Counted from the stretch's first letter, positions 32,262 through 41,986 are shown. The stretch is 64,000 nt of DNA from Polynucleobacter sp. UK-Gri1-W3 (GCF_018881595.1 NZ_JACVQA010000008.1:124001-188000); one strand, 5' to 3'. The notes: generated by a model not told the origin, from the sequence alone. Program-made: numbers and translations.

Positions 32262-33116
32262 CTACAAAATGCGCATTGAGAAATCAACCGCATGTACATC
32301 CTTGGTGAGTTTTCCAAGAGAGATGCGGTCAACACCAGTGCTTGCAATGGCGCGCATTTGGTCTAGGTTGATACCACCAGAGGCTTCCAGTAAAGCACGC
32401 CCAGCAGTAATGGCAACAGCTTGCTTCATTTGATCGGTATTGAAGTTATCGATCAAGATGCTTTTAGCGCCAGCAGCTAAAGCCTCTTCAAGTTCAGCAA
32501 AGTTTTCTACTTCAATCTGAATATCCACGCCTGCATTAAGAGCTTGCGCATTTTTAAGTGCGGCAGTCACGCTACCGGCAGCAGCAATATGATTCTCTTT
32601 AATTAAGATGCCATGCCACAGTGCTAATCGTTGATTCTTGCCGCCGCCAACAAGTACTGCGTATTTCTGAGCCTGGCGCAATCCTGGAACAGTCTTGCGG
32701 GTATCTAGTACAGCGCAGCCTTTAGGGTTAGGGCTGGCCCCTGCAATGGCATCAACGTGCTGACGTGTAATGCTGGCTGTCCAAGAAAGTGTTTGTAAGA
32801 AATTAATGCAGGTGCGCTCAGCAGAGAGTAGAGCCTGCGAGTCAGCTTCGATATCACAAACCTTGGTATCGGGCTTCATCATGTTGCCCTCTAGGTAATG
32901 CCAAATAATTTTTGCATTGGGATCGAGCTTCTTGAGTGTTCCCTCAAACCAATCCACTCCACAAAGAACGGCTTCTTGGCGAACAATCAGTTGCGCCTTT
33001 ACTGGCTTGCTGGGAACGAGTTTAGCCGTCCAATCACCGGTACCGATATCCTCCATTAAGGCATCTGCAATATTGCGTTGGCGAGCTTGCTCTAAGGTTT
33101 CGTTGTAATCGAACAT
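32262..33116 (-). CDS. nadC: Nicotinate-nucleotide pyrophosphorylase (carboxylating) NadC
   Basis: Converts quinolinate and PRPP to nicotinate mononucleotide, the third step of de novo NAD synthesis. The protein, 284 aa from ATG 33116, shows DIGTGDWTAKLVP at the N-terminus, the phosphate and quinolinate region CAVLDTRKTVPGLRQAQKYAV, then GGGKNQRLALWHGILIKENH, and the C-terminal ILIDNFNTDQMKQ and EASGGI. The alternative TTG at 33125 is less likely. It follows nadA by 43 bp on the same strand. Confidence 0.95.
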   Translation of the reverse strand: MFDYNETLEQARQRNIADALMEDIGTGDWTAKLVPSKPVKAQLIVRQEAVLCGVDWFEGTLKKLDPNAKIIWHYLEGNMMKPDTKVCDIEADSQALLSAERTCINFLQTLSWTASITRQHVDAIAGASPNPKGCAVLDTRKTVPGLRQAQKYAVLVGGGKNQRLALWHGILIKENHIAAAGSVTAALKNAQALNAGVDIQIEVENFAELEEALAAGAKSILIDNFNTDQMKQAVAITAGRALLEASGGINLDQMRAIASTGVDRISLGKLTKDVHAVDFSMRIL

Positions 33117-33159
33117 GACAAACAATATCTATCTAAAAGAAAAAGTAAAAAAACTTAAA

Positions 33160-34287
33160 TTAAGCTGCACCAATATTCTTTACAAAGCCATGCTGTGCTT
33201 TAGCTAAAAGGTCGGGATGATTCTTGGTGAAATCGAGCATGCGCTCAATACAACCTAAAGCCTCAATACGAATGGGCTCTTCGATGAGAATTTCGCCAGA
33301 AGTATTTTCTAGGCAATCTAAAATTCCTTGTAAGCCATTCATGGCCATCCAAGGGCAGTGTGCACAACTTTTACAGGTTGCGCTGTTGCCAGCAGTTGGT
33401 GCCTCAATCAATTTCTTATTCGGCGCCAATTGGCGCATGCGATGCAAGATGCCGTTATCGGTTGCCACAATATATTCAGTAGCGCTACCTTCGACAACTG
33501 CTTTAATCATGGCAGAGGTAGAGCCCACAACGTCTGCAAGGTCAACAACAGCCTGCGGAGATTCAGGGTGCACCAAAATCATGGCGTTAGGATGTGCTGC
33601 TTTGAGCATCCCCAATTCAACTGCCTTAAATTCATCATGAACAATGCAAGCACCGTTCCACAACAACATATCAGCGCCAGTTTGTTCTTGAATGTAGCGA
33701 CCTAAATGACGATCAGGTGCCCACAAGATTTTTTTACCCTCAACCTTAAGTTGATGAACGATGGCTAATGCACAAGAGCTAGTCACCATCCAATCGGCTT
33801 GCGCTTTTACTGCTGCACTGGTGTTTGCATAAACAACGACGACGCGATCAGGGTACGCAGCTCTAAAAGTAGCAAAGTCAGCAGCGTCGCAACCCAAGTC
33901 TAGAGAGCATGTTGCATCCAAGTCAGGCATGAACACGCGTTTTTCTGGGCTGAGAATCTTGGCAGATTCACCCATGAAACGTACGCCGGCAACAATCAGA
34001 TTCTTTGCAGAGTGGTTCTTACCAAAACGCGCCATCTCTAAAGAGTCGGCGACAAACCCACCGGTTTCCAAGGCTAAGTCTTGTATATCGCCATCTACGT
34101 AGTAGTGAGCAACCAGTGCTGCATCCTTTTCTATCAGAAGCTGTTTGATGCGTGCAATCACGGCTGCTTTTTCAGAACCATGAAGTTGGGGAGGGGTCTT
34201 GGCCCAAGCCTGGGCTGTACAGGTGACGCCAGCAGAGTCTTGCTGGGGGTAATCGAAGGAAATAGGGGAACTAGCAGTTGAATTCAT
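33160..34287 (-). CDS. nadA: Quinolinate synthase NadA
   Basis: 4Fe-4S enzyme condensing iminoaspartate with dihydroxyacetone phosphate to quinolinate. The ATG at 34287 (MNSTASSP) gives 375 aa; an in-frame start eight codons upstream is possible. Recognisable parts are [43 protein letters not shown] with the first cluster cysteine, TSSCALAIV, and the C-terminal [13 protein letters not shown] with the remaining ligands. With nadC it forms a minus-strand operon, and NadA uses the product of the nearby NadB. Confidence 0.95.
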   Translation of the reverse strand: MNSTASSPISFDYPQQDSAGVTCTAQAWAKTPPQLHGSEKAAVIARIKQLLIEKDAALVAHYYVDGDIQDLALETGGFVADSLEMARFGKNHSAKNLIVAGVRFMGESAKILSPEKRVFMPDLDATCSLDLGCDAADFATFRAAYPDRVVVVYANTSAAVKAQADWMVTSSCALAIVHQLKVEGKKILWAPDRHLGRYIQEQTGADMLLWNGACIVHDEFKAVELGMLKAAHPNAMILVHPESPQAVVDLADVVGSTSAMIKAVVEGSATEYIVATDNGILHRMRQLAPNKKLIEAPTAGNSATCKSCAHCPWMAMNGLQGILDCLENTSGEILIEEPIRIEALGCIERMLDFTKNHPDLLAKAQHGFVKNIGAA

Positions 34288-34456
34288 ACGAAATCTTAAT
34301 CGACAGACCATTATTTTGTCTGAAATCAGTCAATTTAGGCCAAAGGCGCTTGTTATCCCTTAAGTTAATGGGAGTTCACCTTATTCAAAGTAAAATTTAT
34401 ACATTATTTATGAAGACCTTAGCTTAATTTACGCCTCCTATACATAGTCTCCCTAC

Positions 34457-35554
34457 ATGTCCTTTACTTCTCTTTGCCAATCCAAAAAAACGCGTATTGC
34501 CTTGGCAGTGATTAGCCTTACAGTATCCGCACAAGTTTTTGCTCAGGTAGATGCGGGTGCATTGCAGCAGAACTTAGAGAAGCAGCTACCTTTGCCATCA
34601 CCGTTAGCGCTTCCAGAGCCTAGTTCAAGAGATGGCGCTCGTCCCGGTGAAGCGCGTAAAGATGAGTTGACGTTCCAGGTGAAGCAATTTGTTTTAGAGG
34701 GTATTAGTATTATTCCTGAAGCTAGCATTCAAGAGGTATTGAAGTCTTGGGTAGGTCGTGCCGTTAATTTTGATGATTTGCAAAAAGCTTGTGACGCTGT
34801 TGTCGAATTCTATCGTAAGAGTGGCTATACAGTGCAGGCAATATTGCCACCACAAAAAATCGCTAACGGTGTTGTGAAAATCTTAGTAACAGAAGCGAAG
34901 TTGAGTAGTGTCATTGTTGATACTCCAAATGGACCCACACGTTTTAGTAAAGAAACGGCTGCTGAATACATTACTTATGCAAACCCGGTAGGTCAGCCGC
35001 TCAATACGCAAGCTATCGAACGTGCTTTGATTATTCTTAATGAGACCCCGGGCGTTATGGTCTCCAGCCAGTTAGAGCCAGGTGAGAAAGATGGCGAGAC
35101 GGCATTACGATTACAACTCACAGAGCCGCAGTAGTACCAAGGTAGGGTAGAGGCGAATAACTACGGCAGTAGAACTACTGTAGCCAATCAGGGAGTTATT
35201 GCTTTAAGTGGAATCAATCCATTGGGTATTGGCGATCAAATATCGGTGAATGGTATTTATTCAGAAGGCTCGCAATATGTACAAGCTGCCTACTCTTTAC
35301 CTGCTTCTAAAGATGGATTGCGCTTAGGAGTCGCTGGAACCTTTCTGAACTATAAGAACGTTAGCAATTACGCCAATACTGCTAATGCTGGATACGGTGA
35401 TGCCTGGACTACCGGTGTAAGTGCCGCATACCCACTGGTTAGAAGTCAGGGTACTAACGTAAACGTGACTGCCAACTACGATATCAAAGAGTACACCAAT
35501 AAAAATAGCCAGACCTTAACGACTATTAGTGCCTACAACATCAGATTCCGTTAA
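34457..35554 (+). pseudogene. Two-partner secretion transporter (ShlB/FhaC/HecB type), nonsense and 3'-truncated
   Basis: The first 225 codons encode a signal peptide (ending QVFAQ), a proline-rich linker and two POTRA domains (TFQVKQFVLEGISIIP, then FYRKSGYTVQAILPP). A TAG at 35132-35134 stops the frame exactly at the start of the barrel. The same frame continues after it with YQGRVEANNYGSRTT and barrel strands to 35554, where it ends far short of the roughly 550 residues normal for the family. The transporter is thus dead twice over, unless the stop is a sequencing error. The exoprotein remnant follows directly. Confidence 0.8.
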
Positions 35555-36048
35555 TTACCTTTAGAGGTGCTATTGGTTCAATCGTTCCGCTTGGCGGCTT
35601 GGTCGTGGTTACTGAAATGCATCTAGATCCGGATCCAGCTAAACCAGGTGCACTTGCAGGTGATATCACTATTGGCGCTGGTATATCAACAATTGGCCCG
35701 CAGACTTATTCAGGTAATGGCATTATTTTTGATCCTGCACCGGGTGCAGGCCCAATCTATTTGACAACTAAAGATGGCGCAATCCTGCTCTATGGACCTA
35801 GCGGATTGCGCGATGATTTAGCCGCTTACCTCAGGCTGGGTAATGGTGGTTTAGCACCTGCGGTAACGCAAAATACTATTCCGCGCATTGCCCCACGTAT
35901 TTTGAGTGGTTATTTACCTCCATTAGATCCCGATAATGAGTTATTCAGCTCGAATCGCTATGGCGAGGGATCCAAAGTCTCTGTTGGGGAGCCAAGCACT
36001 ATTGTTCCTTGTGAAGCTGAGCTTACTGAGGAGTGTGTAAAGGGTTGA
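35551..36048 (+). pseudogene. C-terminal remnant of a large exoprotein/adhesin (TpsA-like)
   Basis: An open frame without a proper start continues ITFRGAIGSIVPLGGLVVVTE, then TIGAGISTIGPQTYSGNGIIF, repeat-like strands typical of filamentous haemagglutinin-type adhesins, and ends in a proline-rich C-terminus with two cysteines (VPCEAELTEECVKG). The body and the secretion domain are missing. It abuts the truncated transporter, so a deletion probably removed the barrel end of one gene and most of the other. The first internal ATG is at 35617-35619 or nearby but is unlikely to be a genuine start. Family assignment is moderate. Confidence 0.55.
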
Positions 36049-36073
36049 GATTAATTTCAGCTACTATTTAGTC

Positions 36074-36619
36074 ATGACGATTAAACAATTTAATGCCACC
36101 TATTTAGCGAACGATGATCGCTTGCTCTTTCGCTTTAATACCAGTGAAGACACTGAGTTTCGCTTCTGGTTTACTCGTCGCGTTACTTTATTTATTCTCG
36201 CTGCAACTTCCCATCTATTGGTTAAGAATCTGGAGCAATCCCATACCCCGGAAGCGGCAAAAGCCATTGCCCAATTTGGTGAAGAAGCTGTAAAAAAGGA
36301 GAGAGAACAGCGAGAGGCGGTAAAGCCCAAGACTTATCAGCCTGCAAGCGCCTATCCTTTAGGCGCAGATCCTGTTCTCGTCATGGACGTCAAATGCGCT
36401 TTTGAGAAGCAAGATGCTGAAGACATGTTGTCATTAGACTTGGTGCTTCCTGGTGGAGCCAACATCAACCTCAAGATGGCTGGACCTACCTTACAAGCAA
36501 TGTGTTTATTGCTCAATCAATTGCGTGAACACGCTTCTTGGGGTGAGGTACCCCAAGTTCAAGATGTTGTTCTTGGAGCAGGGGAGGTTGATGCGCCTGA
36601 CAAGCCGCTATTTCACTAG
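36074..36619 (+). CDS. Hypothetical protein
   Basis: A 181-aa soluble protein with no signal peptide and no family I recognise. The N-terminal half is basic/aromatic (DRLLFRFNTSEDTEFRFWF, then TRRVTLFILAATSHLL). The middle has a charged helix (AVKKEREQREAVK) and the C-terminal half a strand-rich part (MLSLDLVLPGGANINLKMAGP). The layout suggests a small intracellular adaptor or regulator. It ends with a 4-bp convergent overlap with the ccdB remnant. Frame and composition look like a real gene. Confidence 0.6.
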   Translation: MTIKQFNATYLANDDRLLFRFNTSEDTEFRFWFTRRVTLFILAATSHLLVKNLEQSHTPEAAKAIAQFGEEAVKKEREQREAVKPKTYQPASAYPLGADPVLVMDVKCAFEKQDAEDMLSLDLVLPGGANINLKMAGPTLQAMCLLLNQLREHASWGEVPQVQDVVLGAGEVDAPDKPLFH

Positions 36620-36927
36620 AACCCGTGGAATAACCTGTCAATAGCGGCTATAACAATCTGTTGTTGATCTCTTAAATTCCCAATTTCTTTTTTAAGGTGT
36701 TTTGAAGGTATTGCTGCCATTCTGGGTGTATCAAGAACAAATTCTTTGCCCTTTATCGCTAGCCTTGGCATCAAATCCTGCGAAGCGCTTAAGTTTTGAT
36801 ATCGCTCACTGTTCCGAAGCGGAATGACGATACGGATATTTAACCCGCTCAAGATCTGTTAGTACACCAAGAATGTAAGGGGTTGTTTTAGTGTAATCAT
36901 CGCTATTTTGATAAATGCTAAGTCTTA
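36616..36927 (-). pseudogene. Decayed CcdB-like gyrase toxin gene
   Basis: The intact 3' frame (from about 36852) encodes LSGLNIRIVIPLRNSERYQN and ends KEIGNLRDQQQIVIAAIDRLFHGF in part, the CcdB C-terminal half. The upstream DNA still encodes LSIYQNSDDYTKTTPYILGVLTDL, the CcdB N-terminus, but in another frame, so a 2-bp deletion (or 1-bp insertion) lies near 36850-36856. No ATG, GTG or TTG begins the N-terminal frame after the ccdA stop. The toxin cannot be made as a whole. The assignment is from recalled family patterns. Confidence 0.75.
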
Positions 36928-36930
36928 ACT

Positions 36931-37113
36931 TTAAAAAGTTCTCCACTTATCAAGTGGAAGCCCTTCTTCATCAGTGATTTGATTGTATTCACTGATAAAT
37001 TTTGCATTCTCCAATTTCCAGAGCCGCTCTTTTTCTTTTATGTTGCTGCGTAAAGTGTCATGATTGAACATGGCACTATTATGGGGTAATTTATACGCAG
37101 TCAATATGTGCAT
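36931..37113 (-). pseudogene. Remnant of a CcdA-like antitoxin gene
   Basis: The last 33 residues (RLWKLENAKFISEYNQITDE, then GLPLDKWRTF) match the toxin-binding tail of CcdA. The first 27 residues do not resemble the CcdA ribbon-helix-helix DNA-binding half, so the 5' end is damaged or replaced. It ends just before the ccdB remnant, preserving the ccdA-ccdB order. Whether a short tail-only product is made is unknown. Confidence 0.65.
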
Positions 37114-37140
37114 AAATTATGTGGATATTGCAATTAGAGG

Positions 37141-38526
37141 CTAAAACGGCAGCTTTGCGCCCGGCTTGGCTGCTAACAATACCGCCTTAAACTCTGCCTG
37201 AATTCTGGCAATTGCTTCTTCACTATCAGCCTCAAAGCGCATCACCACTACTGGTGTTGTATTTGAAGGTCTAGCCAGACCAAAGCCATCGGCATATTCC
37301 ACGCGCACACCATCAATCGTGTTGATTGATTCAGAAGTGGGGAACTTGGCATTCGCTTTAATGGTTTCCAGCAGGGCGAATGGTTCTCCCTCAGCACAAG
37401 CCAATTGCAATTCAGGCGTGCAAATAGCATTTGGCAAGTCATTAAGCGTTTGATTTGGATCTTTCTCTTTGGAGAGGATCTCTAATAAACGTGCGCCGGT
37501 ATACAAGCCATCATCAAAACCAAACCAACGGTCTTTAAAGAATATATGGCCAGACATTTCGCCGGCTAATGGTGCACCAGTCTCTTTGAGCTTAGCTTTC
37601 ACTAAAGAGTGGCCTGTTTTCCACATCAAAGGCTCGCCACCATGTTTTTTCACATAAGTAGCTAGGTTGCGTGTGCATTTAACGTCATAAATAATCTGAC
37701 CGCCAGGATTGCGTGAGAGTACATCCTTTGCAAACAGCATCATTTGACGGTCTGGGAAAATAACCTGTCCATCTTTCGTCACTACGCCCAAACGATCGGC
37801 ATCGCCATCAAAAGCAAGGCCCAATTCATTATCGGTAGTTTGTAAGTTCTTAATAAGATCTTGCAAGTTCTCAATATGCGCTGGATCTGGATGGTGATTC
37901 GGAAAATGACCATCAACTTCGCAAAAGAGTTCTTGCACTTCGCAACCTAAAGCTCTAAATAGTTTGCCAGCAAATGCACCACCAACACCATTACCGCAAT
38001 CCACGACAATCTTCATAGGACGAGCCAACTTCACGTCGCTCACAATGCGCTCTAAGTACATTGGGAAGATATCAAAGGTAGATCTAGTTCCTTGGCCCGT
38101 AGCAAACTGCTTTGCCTCAATACGTTTACGTAATGCCTGGATTTGATCGCCATAAATCGCTGCTCCACCCAGAACCATCTTAAAGCCGTTGTAGTTGGGT
38201 GGATTATGGCTGCCAGTAATCATGATGCCGGATTTCGGTTTCCTGCCATTAAGTATCTGGTTGGCGCCAAAGTACACCATTGGTGTCGCAACCATTCCCA
38301 GATCAATCACATTGATACCAGTAGAAAGTAAGCCTTCGGTCAAAGCCTCAATTAGGCTTGGGCCTGATAAACGACCATCGCGTCCGATTACGATTTCGGT
38401 TTCGCCAAGTTCGCGCATCTCCGTACCAAATGCTTGACCAATCAGCTTGGCAATTGATGGATCTACAGTCTCATCAATAATGCCGCGAATGTCATAAGCT
38501 TTGAAAATGGATGGAGAGAGTTGCAT
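37141..38526 (-). CDS. manB: Phosphomannomutase/phosphoglucomutase
   Basis: Interconverts hexose 6- and 1-phosphates for nucleotide-sugar and surface polysaccharide synthesis. The 461-aa protein has the four-domain layout of AlgC/ManB: N-terminal FKAYDIRGI, the phosphoserine loop TGSHNPPNYNGFKM near residue 105, the metal loop AFDGDADRLGVV near 240, the sugar loop GEMSGHIFF near 325 and the phosphate-binding RPSNTTPVVVMRFEA near 420. All are intact. pgi lies 53 bp upstream on the same strand, so both may share a transcript. Confidence 0.93.
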   Translation of the reverse strand: MQLSPSIFKAYDIRGIIDETVDPSIAKLIGQAFGTEMRELGETEIVIGRDGRLSGPSLIEALTEGLLSTGINVIDLGMVATPMVYFGANQILNGRKPKSGIMITGSHNPPNYNGFKMVLGGAAIYGDQIQALRKRIEAKQFATGQGTRSTFDIFPMYLERIVSDVKLARPMKIVVDCGNGVGGAFAGKLFRALGCEVQELFCEVDGHFPNHHPDPAHIENLQDLIKNLQTTDNELGLAFDGDADRLGVVTKDGQVIFPDRQMMLFAKDVLSRNPGGQIIYDVKCTRNLATYVKKHGGEPLMWKTGHSLVKAKLKETGAPLAGEMSGHIFFKDRWFGFDDGLYTGARLLEILSKEKDPNQTLNDLPNAICTPELQLACAEGEPFALLETIKANAKFPTSESINTIDGVRVEYADGFGLARPSNTTPVVVMRFEADSEEAIARIQAEFKAVLLAAKPGAKLPF

Positions 38527-38579
38527 GAGTGTTCTTTCGATGTCTAGACTGAAGCTAGATCTATATAGCTATTAATAAA

Positions 38580-40070
38580 CTATTGATTAAATAAATTAAT
38601 ACGAGCAGCCGTTACAGCATCAATACCGGCATCAGCTTGTACCGTGCCACCATTCTTTAATGCGGCCTCAATTGGCTTAGCCAGCACTTTGCCAAGCTCT
38701 ACGCCTGGTTGGTCAAAGCTATTGATATTCCATAGGGCACCTAATGCAGCCGTACGATTCTCATAAAGCGCCAAGAGTGCGCCTAAGTAAAAGGCATTGA
38801 GCTTGGGCAGAATGAGTAGGTTGCTAGGGCGTTTACCAGGGTAAGTATTGTTCGGGTTATCAGTCTTCTTGCCATTAGCAAGTGCTTGGGCTTGCGCCAG
38901 GCAGTTCGACAATAGAATGCGGTGATGCGCTTTTGCCTCAGGCAGCTTGCTCATGGGTTCGCGTACCGCAATGAAATCAATGGGAATGACTTCGGTGCCT
39001 TGATGTAATAACTGAAAGTAAGAATGCTGTGCATTGCTTCCTGAGCTACCAAATACAACTGGGCAAGAAAACTTCACCGGCTTACCATCACGATCAACGC
39101 TCTTGCCATTACTTTCCATATCTAGCTGTTGCAACCACTTCGGAAACCAATCCAAAGCATCTGCATACGGAATAACAGCATACGATTTAATGTTGTGCTT
39201 TTCTTGCTGATAGAGCAGGCTGAGCGCCATGATCACTGGCAGATTTTCTTCGAGAGGCGCAGACGTAAAGTGCTGATCCATTGCCTGGGCACCAGCTAGG
39301 AACTGCTTAAAGTTATCAAAGCCATACTGCAGGGCAATTGGTAAACCTACGGCAGACCATACGGAGTAACGGCCGCCGACCCAGTCCCAAAACGGATAGA
39401 TGTGGTCTTGATTGATACCAAATTCTTCAGCTGCAGGAATATTGGCTGTAACAGCAAAGAGAGATTTGCTCACTTGGCTGTCGGTAAGACCATTATTTTT
39501 AAGCCACTTCACCACAGCTTCCGCATTCATGGTGGTTTCCAGTGTTGTAAAGGACTTGGAAACAATGATTACCTTGGTGCTATGGGGTAAAGCGCGTTGC
39601 AATATGCGATTGAGTTCGGCGGTATCGATATTGGCCAAGAAATGCATGCGCATCCCGCGGCTTTCAATATCCGGAACATGGGCTAAAGCTTCAATGGCTA
39701 AACGGGGACCAAAGTCAGACCCACCAATACCAATGTGAATCACATCAGTAACGCCAACCCATTTATTGCAGAGCGCCTCAATGCGATGCCACACTTGAGC
39801 AACCTCGGGCATGACATCTTTACCGTTGATTAAAACTGGAGTTTTGTCCAGGTTGCGTAGAGCAGAGTGAAGGGCGGGGCGATTCTCAGAGTTATTGACT
39901 GGCTTACCGGCAAATAGGTCGGCAATAAACTGCTCTAAATGAGCATCTTTAGCCTGTTTAAAGAGAGATTTCCAGCTGGCAGCATCAATGCCTTGATACG
40001 CGCTATCTAAAACGATATCTTGGGCGCTGAATAGGGTTTTCAGGTTATCTGCAGCTGGTTTTGAAGACAT
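38580..40070 (-). CDS. pgi: Glucose-6-phosphate isomerase
   Basis: Interconverts glucose 6-phosphate and fructose 6-phosphate. The 496-aa protein has VIHIGIGGSDFGPRLAIEAL, the VSKSFTTLETTMNA phosphate-binding segment, the catalytic glutamate region DWVGGRYSVWSAVGLPIAL, the histidine in SSGSNAQHSYFQLLHQGT, and the C-terminal FDQPGVELGK lysine. It is slightly shorter than E. coli Pgi but complete. It feeds the mutase encoded just downstream. Confidence 0.95.
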   Translation of the reverse strand: MSSKPAADNLKTLFSAQDIVLDSAYQGIDAASWKSLFKQAKDAHLEQFIADLFAGKPVNNSENRPALHSALRNLDKTPVLINGKDVMPEVAQVWHRIEALCNKWVGVTDVIHIGIGGSDFGPRLAIEALAHVPDIESRGMRMHFLANIDTAELNRILQRALPHSTKVIIVSKSFTTLETTMNAEAVVKWLKNNGLTDSQVSKSLFAVTANIPAAEEFGINQDHIYPFWDWVGGRYSVWSAVGLPIALQYGFDNFKQFLAGAQAMDQHFTSAPLEENLPVIMALSLLYQQEKHNIKSYAVIPYADALDWFPKWLQQLDMESNGKSVDRDGKPVKFSCPVVFGSSGSNAQHSYFQLLHQGTEVIPIDFIAVREPMSKLPEAKAHHRILLSNCLAQAQALANGKKTDNPNNTYPGKRPSNLLILPKLNAFYLGALLALYENRTAALGALWNINSFDQPGVELGKVLAKPIEAALKNGGTVQADAGIDAVTAARINLFNQ

Positions 40071-40170
40071 CTAAAGATTTTATCAAGAAGTACCCCAAAA
40101 CCCACTAAAACACTGAAAATGTTACGATTTCAGGATGCAAATAACAATAATTCAGGGCTTAGGCAGATAA

Positions 40171-41304
40171 ATGGATCAAGTCGACTGTGTCGTCATCGGT
40201 GCCGGGGTCGTTGGCCTGGCCGTTGCGAGGGAAATGGCCCTGCAGGGCCGCGAAACGATTTTGCTTGAGCGGGAAAGTGCTTTTGGCACGATTAGCAGTG
40301 CGCGTAATAGCGAAGTAATCCACGCTGGTATCTACTATCCAAAAGATTCACTCAAAGCCAAACTTTGCGTTGAAGGCAATCGCATGCTCTACGAGTATTG
40401 CCGCACTCACCATGTTGCCACTCAACCTTATGGAAAATTGATCGTAGCCAGTGATGACTCTCAATTAGATGATCTCCATGCAATTCTGTACAAAGCACAG
40501 CAAAACGAAGTCCCAGAAATCAAAATGATTACTGGTGATCAGGCTAAAGCAATGGAACCCGAACTTAATTGTGCGGCAGCAGTTCTCTCTGCTTCAACAG
40601 GCATTGTTGATAGCCATGGATTCATGCTTTCTCTTCTTGGTGGCTTTGAGGATGCGGGTGGCATGGTGGCTTATCAGTCACCGCTGATGAGTGCAAAGCC
40701 TATCGGTGAAAACGCCAAAGATGGCTTTGAATTAGAAATTGGTGGCGCTGATGGAATGAAGATTCAAACCAAGCTTCTGATCAATTGTGCTGGTATGAGT
40801 GCACCAGCCATTGCGAGAAAGATAGAAGGACTCTCACAGGAACAAATCCCCAAAGCGTATTTTGCTAAAGGTAATTACTTTTCCCTTTCTGGAAAATCAC
40901 CATTCAAACATTTGATTTATCCCGTCCCTGAACCTGGTGGTCTAGGCGTACATCTCACTTTGGATATGGGTGGGCAGGCCAAGTTTGGGCCCGACGTCGA
41001 ATGGCTTGAAATCGATGAAGAAAGCCAAATTGATTACACCGTAAATCCAAAGCGAGGTGAAGGTTTCTATGAGGCCGTAAGACGCTATTGGCCAGGCCTT
41101 AAGGACAATGCATTGCAACCTGATTACTCTGGGGTGAGGGCAAAGATAGTTCCGCCAAACGCGCCTGCAGGGGACTTTTGCTTCAATGCGCCCAAGGACC
41201 ATGGCCTGGAAGGACTCTTTAATCTATATGGCTTTGAGTCCCCAGGATTAACCTCCAGCCTAGCTATTGCCAAGCATTTAGAAGGTTTAATTAAGAGGTC
41301 TTAA
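40171..41304 (+). CDS. LhgO-like FAD-dependent oxidoreductase (L-2-hydroxyglutarate oxidase family)
   Basis: A 377-aa flavoprotein of the DAO family. The FAD motif VVIGAGVVGLAVAREMA lies near the start, and RNSEVIHAGIYYPKDSLKA, the LhgO-type signature, near residue 48. A mid-region CAGMSAPAIA and a C-terminal NLYGFESPGLTSSLAIAKHL complete the pattern. L-2-hydroxyglutarate is the best guess for the substrate; other 2-hydroxy acids are possible. It is divergent from pgi and ends with a 4-bp convergent overlap with the vapC-like toxin gene. Confidence 0.85.
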   Translation: MDQVDCVVIGAGVVGLAVAREMALQGRETILLERESAFGTISSARNSEVIHAGIYYPKDSLKAKLCVEGNRMLYEYCRTHHVATQPYGKLIVASDDSQLDDLHAILYKAQQNEVPEIKMITGDQAKAMEPELNCAAAVLSASTGIVDSHGFMLSLLGGFEDAGGMVAYQSPLMSAKPIGENAKDGFELEIGGADGMKIQTKLLINCAGMSAPAIARKIEGLSQEQIPKAYFAKGNYFSLSGKSPFKHLIYPVPEPGGLGVHLTLDMGGQAKFGPDVEWLEIDEESQIDYTVNPKRGEGFYEAVRRYWPGLKDNALQPDYSGVRAKIVPPNAPAGDFCFNAPKDHGLEGLFNLYGFESPGLTSSLAIAKHLEGLIKRS

Positions 41305-41720
41305 TCTACTTGAGCTCGATATTCGAATGGGTTCAGTAAATTAATTTTAAATCGTTTGAAGTCTTTTATATTTCTACTGACCACAATGAGTTTCTGATCA
41401 ATAGCTGTCGCTGCGATCATGGCATCTTCCCAAACGGTATTACTTTCTTTATGCATGAGCTTTGCCCACAATCTAAAGGTTGATCCCGTCATCGGTAAGA
41501 CATGATGTGCATTTGAAACTTGTTGCAACCAACTCTCCAAAGACTCTGCTTTATTTTTATCTTGCTCACGAGTCAACTCAATGCCTGCTTGAATTTCACC
41601 GATCGAGACTGCGGAAATATAAAGATCATTATCTGAAATGTTCTCATACCACTCTAATACTGCTCCATGCGGTTTTGGTTTACGTAGTTCTGAAATAATA
41701 TTGGTGTCTAGTAAGTACAT
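41301..41720 (-). CDS. vapC: VapC-like PIN-domain ribonuclease toxin
   Basis: A 139-aa PIN-domain protein with the acidic residues in place: D5 in YLLDTNIISEL, the glutamate in SIGEIQAGIE, D in WEDAMIAATAI and the aspartate region VVSRNIKDFKRF. These form the Mg-dependent RNase site. The antitoxin gene lies 8 bp upstream on the same strand. The module looks intact. Targets, often initiator tRNA or 23S rRNA in the family, cannot be told here. Confidence 0.88.
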   Translation of the reverse strand: MYLLDTNIISELRKPKPHGAVLEWYENISDNDLYISAVSIGEIQAGIELTREQDKNKAESLESWLQQVSNAHHVLPMTGSTFRLWAKLMHKESNTVWEDAMIAATAIDQKLIVVSRNIKDFKRFKINLLNPFEYRAQVD

Positions 41721-41728
41721 GAGCAGTC

Positions 41729-41986
41729 TTACAGTTTGATGGATTTTCGAAATACACCTTGGCCACGCTTTGGCAGCACTAGGTCACCCTTGGCTTGCTC
41801 TGAAAGCAAAAGCGATTTAAGAGAAGGTTTAGCTAACTTTTTCAATGTATTCCACTCCTGGATGGTGATTAATACGGCTGCTTCATGCCCCCGCTTAGTA
41901 ACCACTTGTGGACCTTCTTCAAGGCAGGCGTTTAGTAACTCGCTAAATTTTGCTTTGGCATCTTGAACTGCCCAGTGCTTATTCAT
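41729..41986 (-). CDS. Phd/YefM-family antitoxin
   Basis: An 85-aa antitoxin. The N-terminal Phd/YefM DNA-binding fold is clear: WAVQDAKAKFSELLNACLEEGPQVVTKRGHEAAVLIT, quoted only as a landmark region, with a C-terminal toxin-neutralising tail. ATG 41986 is preferred to the GTG one codon upstream. It precedes the vapC-like toxin by 8 bp, a common Phd-VapC pairing. Direct repeats just upstream may be its operator. Confidence 0.85.
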   Translation of the reverse strand: MNKHWAVQDAKAKFSELLNACLEEGPQVVTKRGHEAAVLITIQEWNTLKKLAKPSLKSLLLSEQAKGDLVLPKRGQGVFRKSIKL

